From contig NZ_BBYK01000077.1 in the NCBI RefSeq assembly GCF_001570365.1, positions 1 through 64,000 on the forward strand: DNA of 64,000 nucleotides. Direction: 5' to 3'. The stretch comes from Microtetraspora fusca (GTDB lineage Bacteria > Actinomycetota > Actinomycetes > Streptosporangiales > Streptosporangiaceae). The notes under the pieces are model-generated. The model had not been told where the DNA came from. It saw only the letters and a program-made list of their open reading frames with translations, and did no database searches. The first letter of the stretch is position 1, and the number at the start of each line of letters is the position of its first letter. The position numbers and the translations under genes are program-made. Below, one piece after another: positions 8,394-17,627 of the stretch.

Positions 8394-10498
8394 CCCCGAC
8401 CCAGGACCGGCCGGCGCTCGACCGGCTGCTCTCGCCCCGCTCGATCGCGATGGTCGGCGCGTCGAACAGCCCGGCCCGCATCGGCGGCACCGTGTTCGGC
8501 AACCTGCTGCGGAACTTCCCCGGCGAGGTGTACCCGGTGCACCCCAAGGACGAGGTCGTCCAGGGCCGTGCCGCCTACCGCAGCGTGCGCGACCTGCCGG
8601 AGGCCGTGGACATGGCGGTGATCGCGGTGCCCGCCCCGGCCGTCGTGGACGTCGTCGCCGAGTGCGCGGCCCGCGGCGTCGGCGGCGCGACCGTCATCAC
8701 CTCCGGCTTCGCCGAGGCGGGGCCGGAGGGCCGCGCGCTCCAGGACCGGCTCACCGCCGTGGCCCGCGAGACCGGCATCCGCGTCGTCGGCCCCAACTGC
8801 ATCGGCTACATGAACACGCACGGCGGCGTGATGGCCAACTTCATGCTCACCCCGGACCAGCCGATGCCGGAGGCGGGCCCGGTGGCGCTCGTCTCGCAGA
8901 GCGGCGGCTTCGGGTCGTACATCACCAACAAGGCCGTGCTCGCCGGGCTGCGGCTCGGCTGGTTCGTCTCCACCGGCAACGAGGCCGACGTGAACGTGGC
9001 CGCCGTGCTGCGCCACCTGGTGGAACGGCCCGAGGTCGGGGTGCTGCTCTCGTTCGTCGAGACGCTGCGCGACCCCGAGGTGTTCGTGGACACCGCCCGC
9101 CGCGCCGCGGAACTGGACAAGCCGCTGGTGTTGCTCAAGGCGGGCCGCTCGGAGGAGGCCGCGCGGGCCGCGATGAGCCACACCGCCTCCATCGTCGGCT
9201 CCGCCCAGGTGCTCGACGCGGTCTGCCGCCAGTACGGCGTGTACATCGCCTCCACCATGGAGGAGCTGCTCGACCTCGGCACCATCTTCCAGGACGGCCG
9301 CCGGGCCGGCGGTGACCGGGTGATCGTCATGACCTCCTCCGGCGGCGCGGGTGTCCTGCTCGCCGACGAGGCCGGGCAGGCCGGGCTGGCGGTGCCGGAA
9401 CTCCCGCAGGACGAGCAGGCCGCCCTCGCCGCGGACATGCCCGTGCCGTTCTACGGCAGCACGGCCAACCCGGTGGACACCACCGCGCAGACCACCGCCA
9501 TGCCCGACGCGTACCGGAAGGTGCTCGACGCGGTCGCGGCCAGCCCGTCCGCCGACATGCTGGCCGCCGTCACCTGGGCGGGCCCCGGACCGGCCAACGA
9601 CGCGATCGTCGAGATGTACCGGACCACCACCAAGCCGGTCGCCATCCTGTCCACCGCCTGGTCCCCGCAGTTCCAGCAGGCCGGGGTGCCGACCTTCACC
9701 GACCCGCGCCGCGCCATGGTCGCCCTCGCCGCGCTGGCCGGGCAGTCGGCCCGCGGCCCGCTGCCGCCCGACCCCGCCGCGTTCACCGCCGACGCCGGCC
9801 GCGTACGACGGGCCCGCGAGCTGATCGCCGAGGCCGGGCGGGAGACCACGCTGCTGGAGTCCACCGGCAAGCGCATCCTCGCGATGTACGGCGTCCCGGT
9901 CACCCGCGAGGAACTGGTCACCGGTGAGGACGCGGCGGTCGAGGCGGCCGAGCGGATCGGCGGTCCCGTCGCGATCAAGGTGATGTCCTATCAACTGCCG
10001 CACAAGTCCGACGCCGGGGCGATCCGGCTCGGCCTGCGCGGCCCGGACGCCGTACGCGCCGGATACCGGGAGATGCTCGCCGAGGTCGCGCGCCGGGAGC
10101 CCGGCGCGGTCGCCGAGGGCGTGCTCGTGCAGCAGATGGCCCCCGCCCGGCTCGAACTGACCTGCGGAGTGCAGCGCGACCCGGTCTTCGGGCCCATGGT
10201 CGCGATCGGGCTCGGCGGAGTCCTGGTCGAGGTGCTGAGCGAGGCCGTGCTGCTGCGTCCCCCGTTCGACGTGGACACGGCGCTCGCCGCGCTGGGCGAT
10301 CTGCTCGGCGGGCGGCTGATCACCGGGCGGCGCGGCCTGTCGGAAGAGGAGCAGCGGGCCGCCGCCCAGGTCATGACCGGGCTCGGCGCTCTGGCGCTGG
10401 AGCTGGACGAGGTCGCCGAGGTCGACGTCAACCCGCTGCGCGTCGCCGACGGCGTCGTGCTCGCGGCCGACGCGCTGATCGTGGTGAACCATGACTGA
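8390..10498 (+). CDS. NDP-forming acyl-CoA synthetase (acetate--CoA ligase family, single chain)
   Basis: This 702-aa enzyme activates a carboxylic acid to its CoA thioester using ATP, with ADP and phosphate released through a phosphohistidine. The N-terminal CoA-binding domain (LLSPRSIAMVGASNSPARIGG) is followed by a succinyl-CoA-ligase-like domain (VVGPNCIGYMNT, LVSQSGGFGSYI, and AAMSHTASIVGS, which carries the catalytic His). The ATP-grasp half begins near residue 490 (GKRILAMYGVPVTREELV, IAIKVMSYQLPHKSD-like) and ends EVDVNPL. The start overlaps the CoA-transferase remnant, and the stop overlaps the next gene by 8 bp. It likely activates the imported acid. Confidence 0.9.
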   Translation: MTPTQDRPALDRLLSPRSIAMVGASNSPARIGGTVFGNLLRNFPGEVYPVHPKDEVVQGRAAYRSVRDLPEAVDMAVIAVPAPAVVDVVAECAARGVGGATVITSGFAEAGPEGRALQDRLTAVARETGIRVVGPNCIGYMNTHGGVMANFMLTPDQPMPEAGPVALVSQSGGFGSYITNKAVLAGLRLGWFVSTGNEADVNVAAVLRHLVERPEVGVLLSFVETLRDPEVFVDTARRAAELDKPLVLLKAGRSEEAARAAMSHTASIVGSAQVLDAVCRQYGVYIASTMEELLDLGTIFQDGRRAGGDRVIVMTSSGGAGVLLADEAGQAGLAVPELPQDEQAALAADMPVPFYGSTANPVDTTAQTTAMPDAYRKVLDAVAASPSADMLAAVTWAGPGPANDAIVEMYRTTTKPVAILSTAWSPQFQQAGVPTFTDPRRAMVALAALAGQSARGPLPPDPAAFTADAGRVRRARELIAEAGRETTLLESTGKRILAMYGVPVTREELVTGEDAAVEAAERIGGPVAIKVMSYQLPHKSDAGAIRLGLRGPDAVRAGYREMLAEVARREPGAVAEGVLVQQMAPARLELTCGVQRDPVFGPMVAIGLGGVLVEVLSEAVLLRPPFDVDTALAALGDLLGGRLITGRRGLSEEEQRAAAQVMTGLGALALELDEVAEVDVNPLRVADGVVLAADALIVVNHD

Positions 10499-10937
10499 CC
10501 GCAGCCATCTCGTCGGGCACACCTACACGCCGTACACGTTCCCGGTGGAACACGGCAAGGTGCGCGAGTTCGCCCAGGCCGTCAAGGACGAGGACCCGGT
10601 CTATCGCGACGTCGTGGCGGCCCGGGACGCCGGATACCGGCACCTCCCCGCGCCGCCGACCTTCTCCGCCGTCACCTCGCACTGGGCGGTGCGGGACGCG
10701 GACGTGCTCCGGCTCGATCTGCGCCGGGTGCTGGCCGGCGGCGCGGAGTGGGAGTACATGAGCGAGATCGTCGCCGGTGACGTGCTCACCGTGCGGTCGC
10801 ACATCGCCGAGGTGCGGAAGAAGACCGGAAGCCGCGGCCCGATGACCCTGATCATCACCGAGTACGACTTCGTCAACCAACACGAGGAGACCGTGATGCG
10901 GCTGCGCAGCACGGTGATCGAAATGGGGGAGCAGTGA
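10491..10937 (+). CDS. MaoC-family hydratase, FAS1-type N-terminal-like subunit
   Basis: A 148-aa single hot-dog-fold protein. VGHTYTPYTFPVEHGKVREFAQAVKDEDPVY and HLPAPPTF match the non-catalytic N-terminal MaoC domain (HadA/HadC or ChsH2-N type). The catalytic Asp-His hydratase motif is not obvious here, but it is present in the next protein. The pair probably forms a heterodimeric enoyl-CoA hydratase. The ATG lies 8 bp inside the synthetase gene and its stop overlaps the next start. Confidence 0.88.
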   Translation: MTDRSHLVGHTYTPYTFPVEHGKVREFAQAVKDEDPVYRDVVAARDAGYRHLPAPPTFSAVTSHWAVRDADVLRLDLRRVLAGGAEWEYMSEIVAGDVLTVRSHIAEVRKKTGSRGPMTLIITEYDFVNQHEETVMRLRSTVIEMGEQ

Positions 10938-11395
10938 CAGAGCCGGACACCGCGCCGGTGACGGTCGCCGGGCCGGTGCCGGCGGCCCCGGAGCGCCGGA
11001 TCGGGCCGCTGACCCGCACCGACTTCGTGAGGTACGCCGGAGCGGGCGGAGACTTCAACCCGATCCACCACGACGAGACCTTCGCCCGATCCGCCGGATA
11101 TCCGGCCGTCTTCGGGCACGGGCTGCTCACCGCCGGGATCCTCGGCGGCTATGTGGCTTCGTGGCTCGGACGGCGCAACCTGCGCCGGTTCAACGTCCGC
11201 TATGTCGGCCAGGTCTGGCCGGGCGACACCCTCGTCCTCAGCGGCGAGGTGCTGCGGACCGGGACGGGTCCGGACGGCTCGGTCGAGGTCGAGGTCGGCT
11301 TGGCCGTCCACAGCGAGGCCGACGGGCGCGAGCCACGGCTGGTGTTGCGCGGCGGGGCCACCGCCGCCTACCCGGCCCCCGGGAGCGAGATATGA
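10934..11395 (+). CDS. MaoC-family dehydratase/hydratase, catalytic subunit
   Basis: A 153-aa hot-dog-fold hydratase with the R-specific hydratase signature: RYAGAGGDFNPIHHDETFARSAGYP gives the Asp and His pair near residues 37-42, followed by FGHGLLTAGIL. It starts with GTG overlapping the stop of the preceding MaoC gene (GTGA) and should be its catalytic partner, as in HadAB or ChsH1/ChsH2. It adds water to the enoyl-CoA. An upstream Pro/Ala-rich stretch of about 20 residues precedes the domain. Confidence 0.9.
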   Translation: MTEPDTAPVTVAGPVPAAPERRIGPLTRTDFVRYAGAGGDFNPIHHDETFARSAGYPAVFGHGLLTAGILGGYVASWLGRRNLRRFNVRYVGQVWPGDTLVLSGEVLRTGTGPDGSVEVEVGLAVHSEADGREPRLVLRGGATAAYPAPGSEI

Positions 11396-11775
11396 CCCAG
11401 TCCGCGCCGCATCGCGAGTACACCGACCGGGTCGCCACCGGGAGCCTGCCGTACCAGAGCTGCGACGGATGCCTGTCCGCCGTCTTCCCGCCCCGGGTGA
11501 TCTGCCCGTTCTGCGGGGCCACCGACCTGAGCTGGCGGGAGAGCGCCGGACTCGGCACGGTCTACTCGGCCAGCGTCATCGCGCCCCGCGACGCCGAGCC
11601 CTACTCCGTCGTCCTGGTCGATCTCGACGAGAGATTCCGGATCATGAGCACCGTCGTGGACCTCCCCGCGCGGGACGTGCGGATCGGGATGCGGGTCCGC
11701 GCCGGCGTCGACCCCGACGGGCCGACCGGCCCCCGGGTCGTATTCACGCCCGAGGAACGGGAGGCCGCGTCATGA
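11392..11775 (+). CDS. Zn-ribbon / OB-fold protein (DUF35 family)
   Basis: A 127-aa protein with a rubredoxin-like zinc ribbon, CDGC-x9-CPFC near residues 21-36, and a following OB-fold (YSASVIAPRDAEPYSVVLVDLDERFRIMSTV). DUF35 proteins bind and support thiolase-fold partners. In steroid degradation the DUF35 domain of ChsH2 is required by the aldolase Ltp2. The Ltp2-like gene follows directly with a 4-bp overlap, and two MaoC genes precede it. This supports a hydratase-aldolase complex. The start ATG overlaps the upstream stop (ATGA). Confidence 0.9.
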   Translation: MTQSAPHREYTDRVATGSLPYQSCDGCLSAVFPPRVICPFCGATDLSWRESAGLGTVYSASVIAPRDAEPYSVVLVDLDERFRIMSTVVDLPARDVRIGMRVRAGVDPDGPTGPRVVFTPEEREAAS

Positions 11776-12938
11776 CTCTGCCCGACCTGCGGGGTTCGAC
11801 CGCGATCGTGGGGGTCGCCGAGTCCGATCTGGGCGAGGTGGGACCCGACAGGTACGCCATCGAACTGGCCGCCCAGGCCGCCGGAGCCGCGCTCGCCGAG
11901 GCGGGACTGACCACCCGCGACGTGGACGGGCTGTTCTGCGCCATCGCCGGGCGCGGGATGGCGCCGCTCGACGTGGCCGAATACCTCGGCATCCGGCCCC
12001 GATACACCGACGGCACGATGGTCGGCGGCAGCTCCTTCATCTCCCATCTGCACCACGCCGCGCTGGCCATCACCACCGGGGCCTGCGACGTCGCCCTGAT
12101 CACGTACGGCAGCACCGCCCGCTCCGACAGCGGACACGGCAGGCTCGCCATGGGCCCGCCCGAGCTGCCGTCGTACGAGGCCGCCTACCGGCCACGCCCG
12201 CCGATTACCGGGTACGCGCTGGCCGCCGCCCGGCACATGCACCGGTACGGCACCACCCGTACCCACCTGGCCGAGGTCGCCGTCGCCGCCCGGCAGTGGG
12301 CCGCGCTCAACCCGAAGGCGTTCGCCCGCGACCCGCTGACCGTGGAGGACGTGCTGGCCGCCCGCATGGTGTCCAGCCCGCTGAGCACCCTGGACTGCTG
12401 CCTGGTCACCGACGGCGGCGGCGCGGTCGTGGTCACCAGCGCGGAACGAGCCCGCGACCTGCCCAGACCGCCCGTCTACCTGCTGGGCGCGGGCGAGGCG
12501 CACTGGCACCGCGCGATCTCCCAGATGCCCGACCTGACCGTCACCGCCGCAACCGAGTCCTCCGCCCGCGCCTACCGGATGGCCGGGATCGGGCCGCGGG
12601 ACGTGAACCTGGTGCAGCTCTACGACGCCTTCACCATCAACACCATCCTGTTCCTCGAAGACCTCGGCTTCTGCGCGAAGGGCGAGGGCGGCGACTTCGT
12701 CTCCGGCGGCCGGATCGCGCCCGGCGGCGATCTGCCGGTCAACACCAACGGCGGCGGCCTGTCGTACTGCCATCCCGGGATGTACGGCATCTTCCCCCTC
12801 ATCGAGGCGACCCGGCAGATCCGCGGCGAGGCGGGCGACCGGCAGCAGCCCGGCGTGACGATCGCGCTCGCCCACGGCAACGGCGGCCAGCTGTCCAGCC
12901 AGGTCACCGCCGTCCTCGGAGGAGGGGACAGCCTGTGA
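11772..12938 (+). CDS. Thiolase-fold lipid-transfer protein, Ltp2-like aldolase candidate
   Basis: A 388-aa thiolase-superfamily protein of the SCPx/lipid-transfer type. It opens STAIVGVAESDLGEV and ends GVTIALAHGNGGQLSSQVTAVL. The region where thiolases carry the nucleophilic Cys reads GTMVGGSSFISHLHHAALAI, with no Cys, so ordinary thiolysis is unlikely. NTNGGGLSYCHPGMYGI replaces the thiolase GHPxGxSG motif and keeps a Tyr. Ltp2-type retro-aldolases use Tyr residues and need a DUF35 partner, which is encoded just upstream. The likely reaction is cleavage of a beta-hydroxyacyl-CoA to a ketone or aldehyde plus a short acyl-CoA. Confidence 0.85.
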   Translation: MTLPDLRGSTAIVGVAESDLGEVGPDRYAIELAAQAAGAALAEAGLTTRDVDGLFCAIAGRGMAPLDVAEYLGIRPRYTDGTMVGGSSFISHLHHAALAITTGACDVALITYGSTARSDSGHGRLAMGPPELPSYEAAYRPRPPITGYALAAARHMHRYGTTRTHLAEVAVAARQWAALNPKAFARDPLTVEDVLAARMVSSPLSTLDCCLVTDGGGAVVVTSAERARDLPRPPVYLLGAGEAHWHRAISQMPDLTVTAATESSARAYRMAGIGPRDVNLVQLYDAFTINTILFLEDLGFCAKGEGGDFVSGGRIAPGGDLPVNTNGGGLSYCHPGMYGIFPLIEATRQIRGEAGDRQQPGVTIALAHGNGGQLSSQVTAVLGGGDSL

Positions 12939-13699
12939 GCCCCGTACTCACCGAACACGACGGCCCGGTGCTGACCGTCACGCTGAACCGGCCGCAGGTG
13001 CTCAACGCCCTGGACGCCGCCACCCTGCACGCGCTCGCCGACGCCTGGCAGGAGGCGGCGGACCCCGAGGTCAGGGCCGTCGTCGTCACCGGCGCCGGCC
13101 GGGGCTTCTGCGCCGGGGCCGACCTGCGCGCACCGGCCGACCCGTCCCCGCCCGGCGGGCTGCGCCGCGCCTATCACCCGCACGTGCTGGCGATGGCCGC
13201 GCTGGACAAACCCGTGATCGCCGCGGTGAACGGCCCCGCCGCAGGAGCCGGCCTGTCCCTCGCCGCCGCCGCCGACGTGCGGATCGCCGCCGACACGGCC
13301 AGATTCGTCCCGGCCTTCGCCGCGATCGGGCTGGTGCCCGACGCCGGGGGCGCGTACTTCCTGCCCCGGCTGCTCGGCTACGCCCGTACGTACGAGTGGC
13401 TGGCCACCGGTCGCCCGCTCGAGGCCGAGGAGGCCCTGCGCTGGGGGCTGGTGTCGCAGGTCGTTCCGGGGCACGACCTGCTCGCCACCGCCCTCGACCT
13501 GGCCCACCGGATGGCCGCCGTACCGGGGGCCGCGCTCGGGCTCACCAAACGACTGCTCGACTACGGCCTGACCCACGGCCTGGCCGACCTGCTGAACGAG
13601 GAGGAGCGGCTCCAGGCTCGCGCCGTGGCCGACCCCGCCAGGCAGCGAGCCCGCGCCGAGACGGTCGGCCGCCTTTCCCGCGAAAAGGAGAACCGATGA
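12935..13699 (+). CDS. Enoyl-CoA hydratase/isomerase (crotonase family), first copy
   Basis: A 254-aa crotonase. VTLNRPQVLNALDA opens the fold, and the CoA oxyanion hole is GRGFCAGADLRAP near residues 55-67. The second loop GPAAGAGLSLAAAADVRIAA and the AAIGLVPDAGGAYFLPRLLGYAR block are typical, with an Asp at the position equivalent to the second catalytic acid. It starts with GTG overlapping the Ltp2-like stop. A ribosome site GGAGGGG lies at the end of that gene. The final residues are basic. Confidence 0.9.
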   Translation: MSPVLTEHDGPVLTVTLNRPQVLNALDAATLHALADAWQEAADPEVRAVVVTGAGRGFCAGADLRAPADPSPPGGLRRAYHPHVLAMAALDKPVIAAVNGPAAGAGLSLAAAADVRIAADTARFVPAFAAIGLVPDAGGAYFLPRLLGYARTYEWLATGRPLEAEEALRWGLVSQVVPGHDLLATALDLAHRMAAVPGAALGLTKRLLDYGLTHGLADLLNEEERLQARAVADPARQRARAETVGRLSREKENR

Positions 13700-14502
13700 G
13701 CGACTACACGACTTTGCTGGTGGACGTGGACGACGACGGGCTCGCCACCATCTCGCTGAACCGCCCCGACCGGCTGAACGCCATCGGCGGCGGACTGGAA
13801 CGGGAGCTGGCCCAGGTGCTCAGAGACGTCGCCGCCCGCCGGGACGTGCGGGCCGTCCTGCTGCGCGGCGAGGGACGTGCGTTCTGCGTCGGCGGCGACG
13901 TCAAGGAGATGGCCGTACGCGCGGAGGGCGAGGAGGGACCCAGCGCCGGACAGCAGGTCTACCAGCTCCTGCACGGCCGCGACATCCTGGAGACCATCCT
14001 GTCCGTGCCGCAGCCGATCGTGGCCGCCGTCCACGGGTACGCGATGGGGCTGGGCGCGACGATCGCGCTGTTCTGCGACGTCGTGATCGCCGCCGAGGAC
14101 GCGCGGTTCGCCGACACCCACGTCGCGGTCGGCCTGGTCGCCGGGGACGGCGGGGCCGTCGCCTGGCCGCTGGCCATGCCGCTCGGCGCGGCCAAGTACT
14201 ACCTGATGACCGGCGACCGGCTCGACGGCGCGGAGGCCGCCCGGCTCGGGCTCGCCCTGCGGGCCGTACCCGCTGAGGACCTGCGGGCCGAGGCGACCGC
14301 CGTCGCCCGCAGGCTGGCCGCCGCCGCACCGCTCGCGGTGCAGGGAACCAAGGCCACGGTCAACAAGATCGTGCGCGAGCGGATGAATCTGGTACTCGAC
14401 TTCGGGCTGGCCCTGGAGGGCGGCACGTTCGTCAGCGACGACCACAAGGAGGCCGCCGCCGCGTTCGTGGCGAAGCGCGCCCCCGTCTTCCGGGGCCGGT
14501 GA
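13696..14502 (+). CDS. Enoyl-CoA hydratase/isomerase (crotonase family), second copy
   Basis: A 268-aa crotonase, clearly different from its neighbour. ISLNRPDRLNAIGG opens it and GRAFCVGGDVKEMA forms the oxyanion hole. A longer insertion (EGEEGPSAGQQVYQLL) precedes HGYAMGLGATIALFCDVVIA. The block ADTHVAVGLVAGDGGAVAWPL has Asp where many hydratases have Glu, so isomerase or specialised hydratase activity is possible. AAKYYLMTGDRLDGAEAARLGL is standard. The ATG is preceded by AAAAGGAG inside the upstream gene, with a 4-bp overlap. Confidence 0.9.
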   Translation: MSDYTTLLVDVDDDGLATISLNRPDRLNAIGGGLERELAQVLRDVAARRDVRAVLLRGEGRAFCVGGDVKEMAVRAEGEEGPSAGQQVYQLLHGRDILETILSVPQPIVAAVHGYAMGLGATIALFCDVVIAAEDARFADTHVAVGLVAGDGGAVAWPLAMPLGAAKYYLMTGDRLDGAEAARLGLALRAVPAEDLRAEATAVARRLAAAAPLAVQGTKATVNKIVRERMNLVLDFGLALEGGTFVSDDHKEAAAAFVAKRAPVFRGR

Positions 14503-14507
14503 CGCCG

Positions 14508-15281
14508 ATGAACATCGTGGTCTGCGTCAAATACGTCCCCGACTTGGCCGCCCAGCCCCGGTTCACCGCCGACCACCGGGTGGACCGGGCGGGTGGACAG
14601 CTCTCCGAACTCGACGAGTACGCGGTCGAACAGGCGTTGCGTGTCGCCGACACCGTGCCGGGCACACACGTCACCCACCTGACCGTCGGTCCGCCCCCCG
14701 CTGCCGAGGCGCTGCGCCGCGCACTGGCCATGGGCGGCGACGCCGCCGTCCACGTCAGCGACGCCGGCATCGCCGGATCCGACGCGCCCGCGACCGCGCT
14801 GATCCTGGCCGCCGCGTTGCGCCGCCTCACCCCCGACCTCGTCCTGTGCGCGATGGCCTCCACCGACGGCGGCACGTCACTGGTCCCGGCCATGCTGGCC
14901 GAGCACCTGGAGTGGCCCCAGCTCACCTTCGCCGCCGAGATGACGCTCGACCAGGGCGGCACCGTACAGATCAGGCGGGAGGCCACAGGGGAGGTGCGGC
15001 ACCTCGCGGCGGAACTGCCCGCCGTCGTGTCGGTGACCGACCGGATCGGCGACCCGCGCTACCCGTCCTTCAAGGGGATCATGGCGGCCAAGAAGAAACC
15101 CCTGGACACCTGGACCCTCGCCGACCTCGGCGTGCCCGCCGACCGGGTCGGCCCGGCCGCCCGCACGGTCGTGGACGGGATCACCGCCAGGCCGCCCCGG
15201 GCCGCCGGGACGATCGTGCCCGCCGAAGGCGAAGGAGGACGGCGGCTCGCCGACTTCCTGTCCACGCAGAAGTTCATCTGA
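14508..15281 (+). CDS. etfB: Electron transfer flavoprotein subunit beta
   Basis: A 257-aa ETF beta. NIVVCVKYVPDLAAQPRF is the usual start, DEYAVEQALRVAD follows, and AMASTDGGTSLVPAMLAEHLEWPQ is the family core. GIMAAKKKPLDTW near residue 190 is the conserved loop that contacts the dehydrogenase and AMP. The ATG at 14508 gives the standard N-terminus. A GTG at 14499 overlapping the crotonase stop is an alternative start. The protein takes electrons from the acyl-CoA dehydrogenase pair at the start of the region. Confidence 0.93.
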   Translation: MNIVVCVKYVPDLAAQPRFTADHRVDRAGGQLSELDEYAVEQALRVADTVPGTHVTHLTVGPPPAAEALRRALAMGGDAAVHVSDAGIAGSDAPATALILAAALRRLTPDLVLCAMASTDGGTSLVPAMLAEHLEWPQLTFAAEMTLDQGGTVQIRREATGEVRHLAAELPAVVSVTDRIGDPRYPSFKGIMAAKKKPLDTWTLADLGVPADRVGPAARTVVDGITARPPRAAGTIVPAEGEGGRRLADFLSTQKFI

Positions 15282-15287
15282 GGAGGG

Positions 15288-16253
15288 ATGGCCGTGTCGG
15301 ATGTTCTGGTGCTCGTCGGGCACCTCGCGGGACCGGTCGGCAAAGCCGGCCTGGAACTGCTCACCCTGGCCCGACGCCTGGGCGACCCGGTCGCCGTCTG
15401 CGCGGGTACGGTCGACGAGCGGGCCGTGGAAACGCTCGGCAGGTACGGCGCGCGGCGGATCCACGTCATCGAATCCGACGATGTGCGGGAGTACCCGGTG
15501 GCCTGGGTACGCGCTCTGGCCGACCTCGCCGCCGGCACCCGGCCGGTGGCCGTACTGACCGAATCCACCCCGGACGGCAGGGAGACGGCGGCCCGCCTGT
15601 CCATAAGGCTGGACGGTGGCGTCCTCACCGACGCCGTGGACGTCCAGCCGGGACCGGACGGACCGGTCATCACCCAGTGGGCGTTCGCCGCGGGCTACAC
15701 CGTCACCTCCCGGGTGGTCGGCGGCATCCCGATCATCGCGGTCAAGTCCAACGCCGCCGTGCCCGAGGAGGCCCCGGCCACGCCGATGGTCACCCGGAGT
15801 CCGCTCGTGCTCGACGAGGCGGACCGCCGTACCAGGGTGGTGTCCCGCGAACCCCGGGAGAGCACCGGCCGGCCCCAGCTCACCGAGGCCGACATCGTCG
15901 TGTCGGGTGGCCGGGGCCTCGGCGGGGCCGAGCAGTTCGAGCTGATCGAACGGCTCGCCGACGCGCTGGGCGCCGCGGTCGGCGCGTCCCGCGCGGCGGT
16001 GGACGCGGGCTGGTACGCGCACACCCACCAGGTCGGGCAGACCGGCGTCACCGTGTCCCCGCAGCTCTACATCGCCGTCGGGATCTCCGGCGCGATCCAG
16101 CACCGCGCCGGAATGCAGACCAGCAAGACCATCGTGGCCGTGAACAAGGACGCGGAGGCGCCCATCTTCGAACTCGCCGACTACGGCGTGGTCGGCGACC
16201 TGTTCGAGGTGGTGCCGCAGCTTCTGGACGAGGTCACCAGGCGGCGGGCCTAG
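15288..16253 (+). CDS. etfA: Electron transfer flavoprotein subunit alpha
   Basis: A 321-aa ETF alpha behind a good GGAGG site, 6 bp after etfB. The N-terminal domain ([12 protein letters not shown]) is followed by the FAD-binding C-terminal domain. Its motifs are [68 protein letters not shown] and [29 protein letters not shown]. With EtfB it shuttles electrons to an ETF-quinone oxidoreductase, which is not encoded in this window. Confidence 0.94.
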   Translation: MAVSDVLVLVGHLAGPVGKAGLELLTLARRLGDPVAVCAGTVDERAVETLGRYGARRIHVIESDDVREYPVAWVRALADLAAGTRPVAVLTESTPDGRETAARLSIRLDGGVLTDAVDVQPGPDGPVITQWAFAAGYTVTSRVVGGIPIIAVKSNAAVPEEAPATPMVTRSPLVLDEADRRTRVVSREPRESTGRPQLTEADIVVSGGRGLGGAEQFELIERLADALGAAVGASRAAVDAGWYAHTHQVGQTGVTVSPQLYIAVGISGAIQHRAGMQTSKTIVAVNKDAEAPIFELADYGVVGDLFEVVPQLLDEVTRRRA

Positions 16254-17486
16254 ATGGGCGGCTTCCGGGAGCTGCCGCGCGAAGTCAAGATCCTGACCGC
16301 CGTCGCGTTCACGGTGGCGGTCGGGTTCGGCATCCAGTCACCGGCCATCCCCGTGTTCGCGGGGGAGTTCGGGGTGGGCAGCGCGGCGGTCGGCGCGGTG
16401 GTCTCGGCGTTCGCGTTCATGCGCCTGGCCACCGGCCTGCCCGGCGGACGGCTGGTCAACCGGTTCGGGGAGCGGGCGGTGCTGACCACCGGCATGGTGC
16501 TGCTCGCGGTGACCAGCATCCTGGCCGGGCTCTCCTGGAACTACCCGCAACTGCTGATCTTCCGGGGCGCGTGCGGGGTCGGGTCCGCGTTGTACACCGT
16601 GTCCGCGATGAACATGCTGCTGCGGGTCACGCCGGCTTCGCACCGCGGACGGGCCACCGGCTACTTCCAGGGCGGCTACTACCTCGGCACGGTGACCGGG
16701 CCCGCCCTCGGTGGCGGGCTGCTCGGCGTCTCACCCCGGCTGCCGTTCTTCGTGTACGGCGTGGCGGTCGCGATCGCGGGGGCCATCGCGACCGTCGCCC
16801 TCTCCAAGGCCGTGCCGATCATCGATGCCGTGGCCCGGACCGGGAGCGCGGCGGAGAGCGGGACGGGGAGTGGAGCCGGACCCGGGGCCGGCGCCGGGGA
16901 CGGCCGGCCAGGGATCACCCTGGGCCGGGCGCTCCGGCACCGGTCGTACCTGGCGGCGCTGACCAGCAACTTCGGGCTCGGCTGGGCGGTCTTCGGCGTC
17001 CGCGTCTCCGTGTTGCCGCTCTACCTCATGTTCGTGATCAAGGCAGACGCCACCTGGATCGGGGCCGGGCTCGCGGTGGGCGCGATCACGCAGGCGGTCA
17101 CCCTGCCGGTCGCCGGGCGGGTGGCCGACCTGTGGGGCCGCCGCCCCTCCTTGCTGGTCGGCCAGGGGCTCATCCTCGGCTGCCTCGTCATGGTCATCAC
17201 CTGGCAGACCCTCGTGGCGTACCTGGCCGCGTTCGCGCTGATGGGACTCGGCACCGCCTTCTGCACCACGGGCGGGGCGGCCACCGTGGGCGACGTCACC
17301 CGGGGACGCGGCGGCACCGTGGTGGCGGGCTACCAGATGACCGCCGACCTCGGTATGACCGTCGGCCCCCTGGTGGCCGGTCAGCTCGCCGCGTCGTACT
17401 CGTACGAGGTGGCCTTCCTGGCCACCGGCGCGGTCGTGCTGATCGGATGGATCACGGCCCTCGTCATGCCGCCCCGCCCCACCTGA
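16254..17486 (+). CDS. MFS transporter
   Basis: A 410-aa major facilitator with about 12 hydrophobic segments. The motif-A-like loop is GGRLVNRFGERAVL near residue 65, its counterpart in the second half is GRVADLWGRRPSL, and RGRATGYFQGGYYLG lies in TM5. A Gly/Ala-rich central loop (around residues 200-220) separates the halves. The ATG follows the etfA stop directly. As the last gene of the catabolic series it may import a substrate or export an intermediate; the substrate is not evident. Confidence 0.88.
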   Translation: MGGFRELPREVKILTAVAFTVAVGFGIQSPAIPVFAGEFGVGSAAVGAVVSAFAFMRLATGLPGGRLVNRFGERAVLTTGMVLLAVTSILAGLSWNYPQLLIFRGACGVGSALYTVSAMNMLLRVTPASHRGRATGYFQGGYYLGTVTGPALGGGLLGVSPRLPFFVYGVAVAIAGAIATVALSKAVPIIDAVARTGSAAESGTGSGAGPGAGAGDGRPGITLGRALRHRSYLAALTSNFGLGWAVFGVRVSVLPLYLMFVIKADATWIGAGLAVGAITQAVTLPVAGRVADLWGRRPSLLVGQGLILGCLVMVITWQTLVAYLAAFALMGLGTAFCTTGGAATVGDVTRGRGGTVVAGYQMTADLGMTVGPLVAGQLAASYSYEVAFLATGAVVLIGWITALVMPPRPT

Positions 17487-17627
17487 GCGCCGCCGACGCG
17501 GGGCACCGCCTGGCCCGTCAGCTCAACGGCTCGGCGAGTGACGGCCGGTTCGGTCTCCGGCTGTGCGACGCGCTCGCGGGCGGCTACCGGTTCGGTCAGG
17601 TGACAGTTCCACGGAAGGTGGGGCGCA

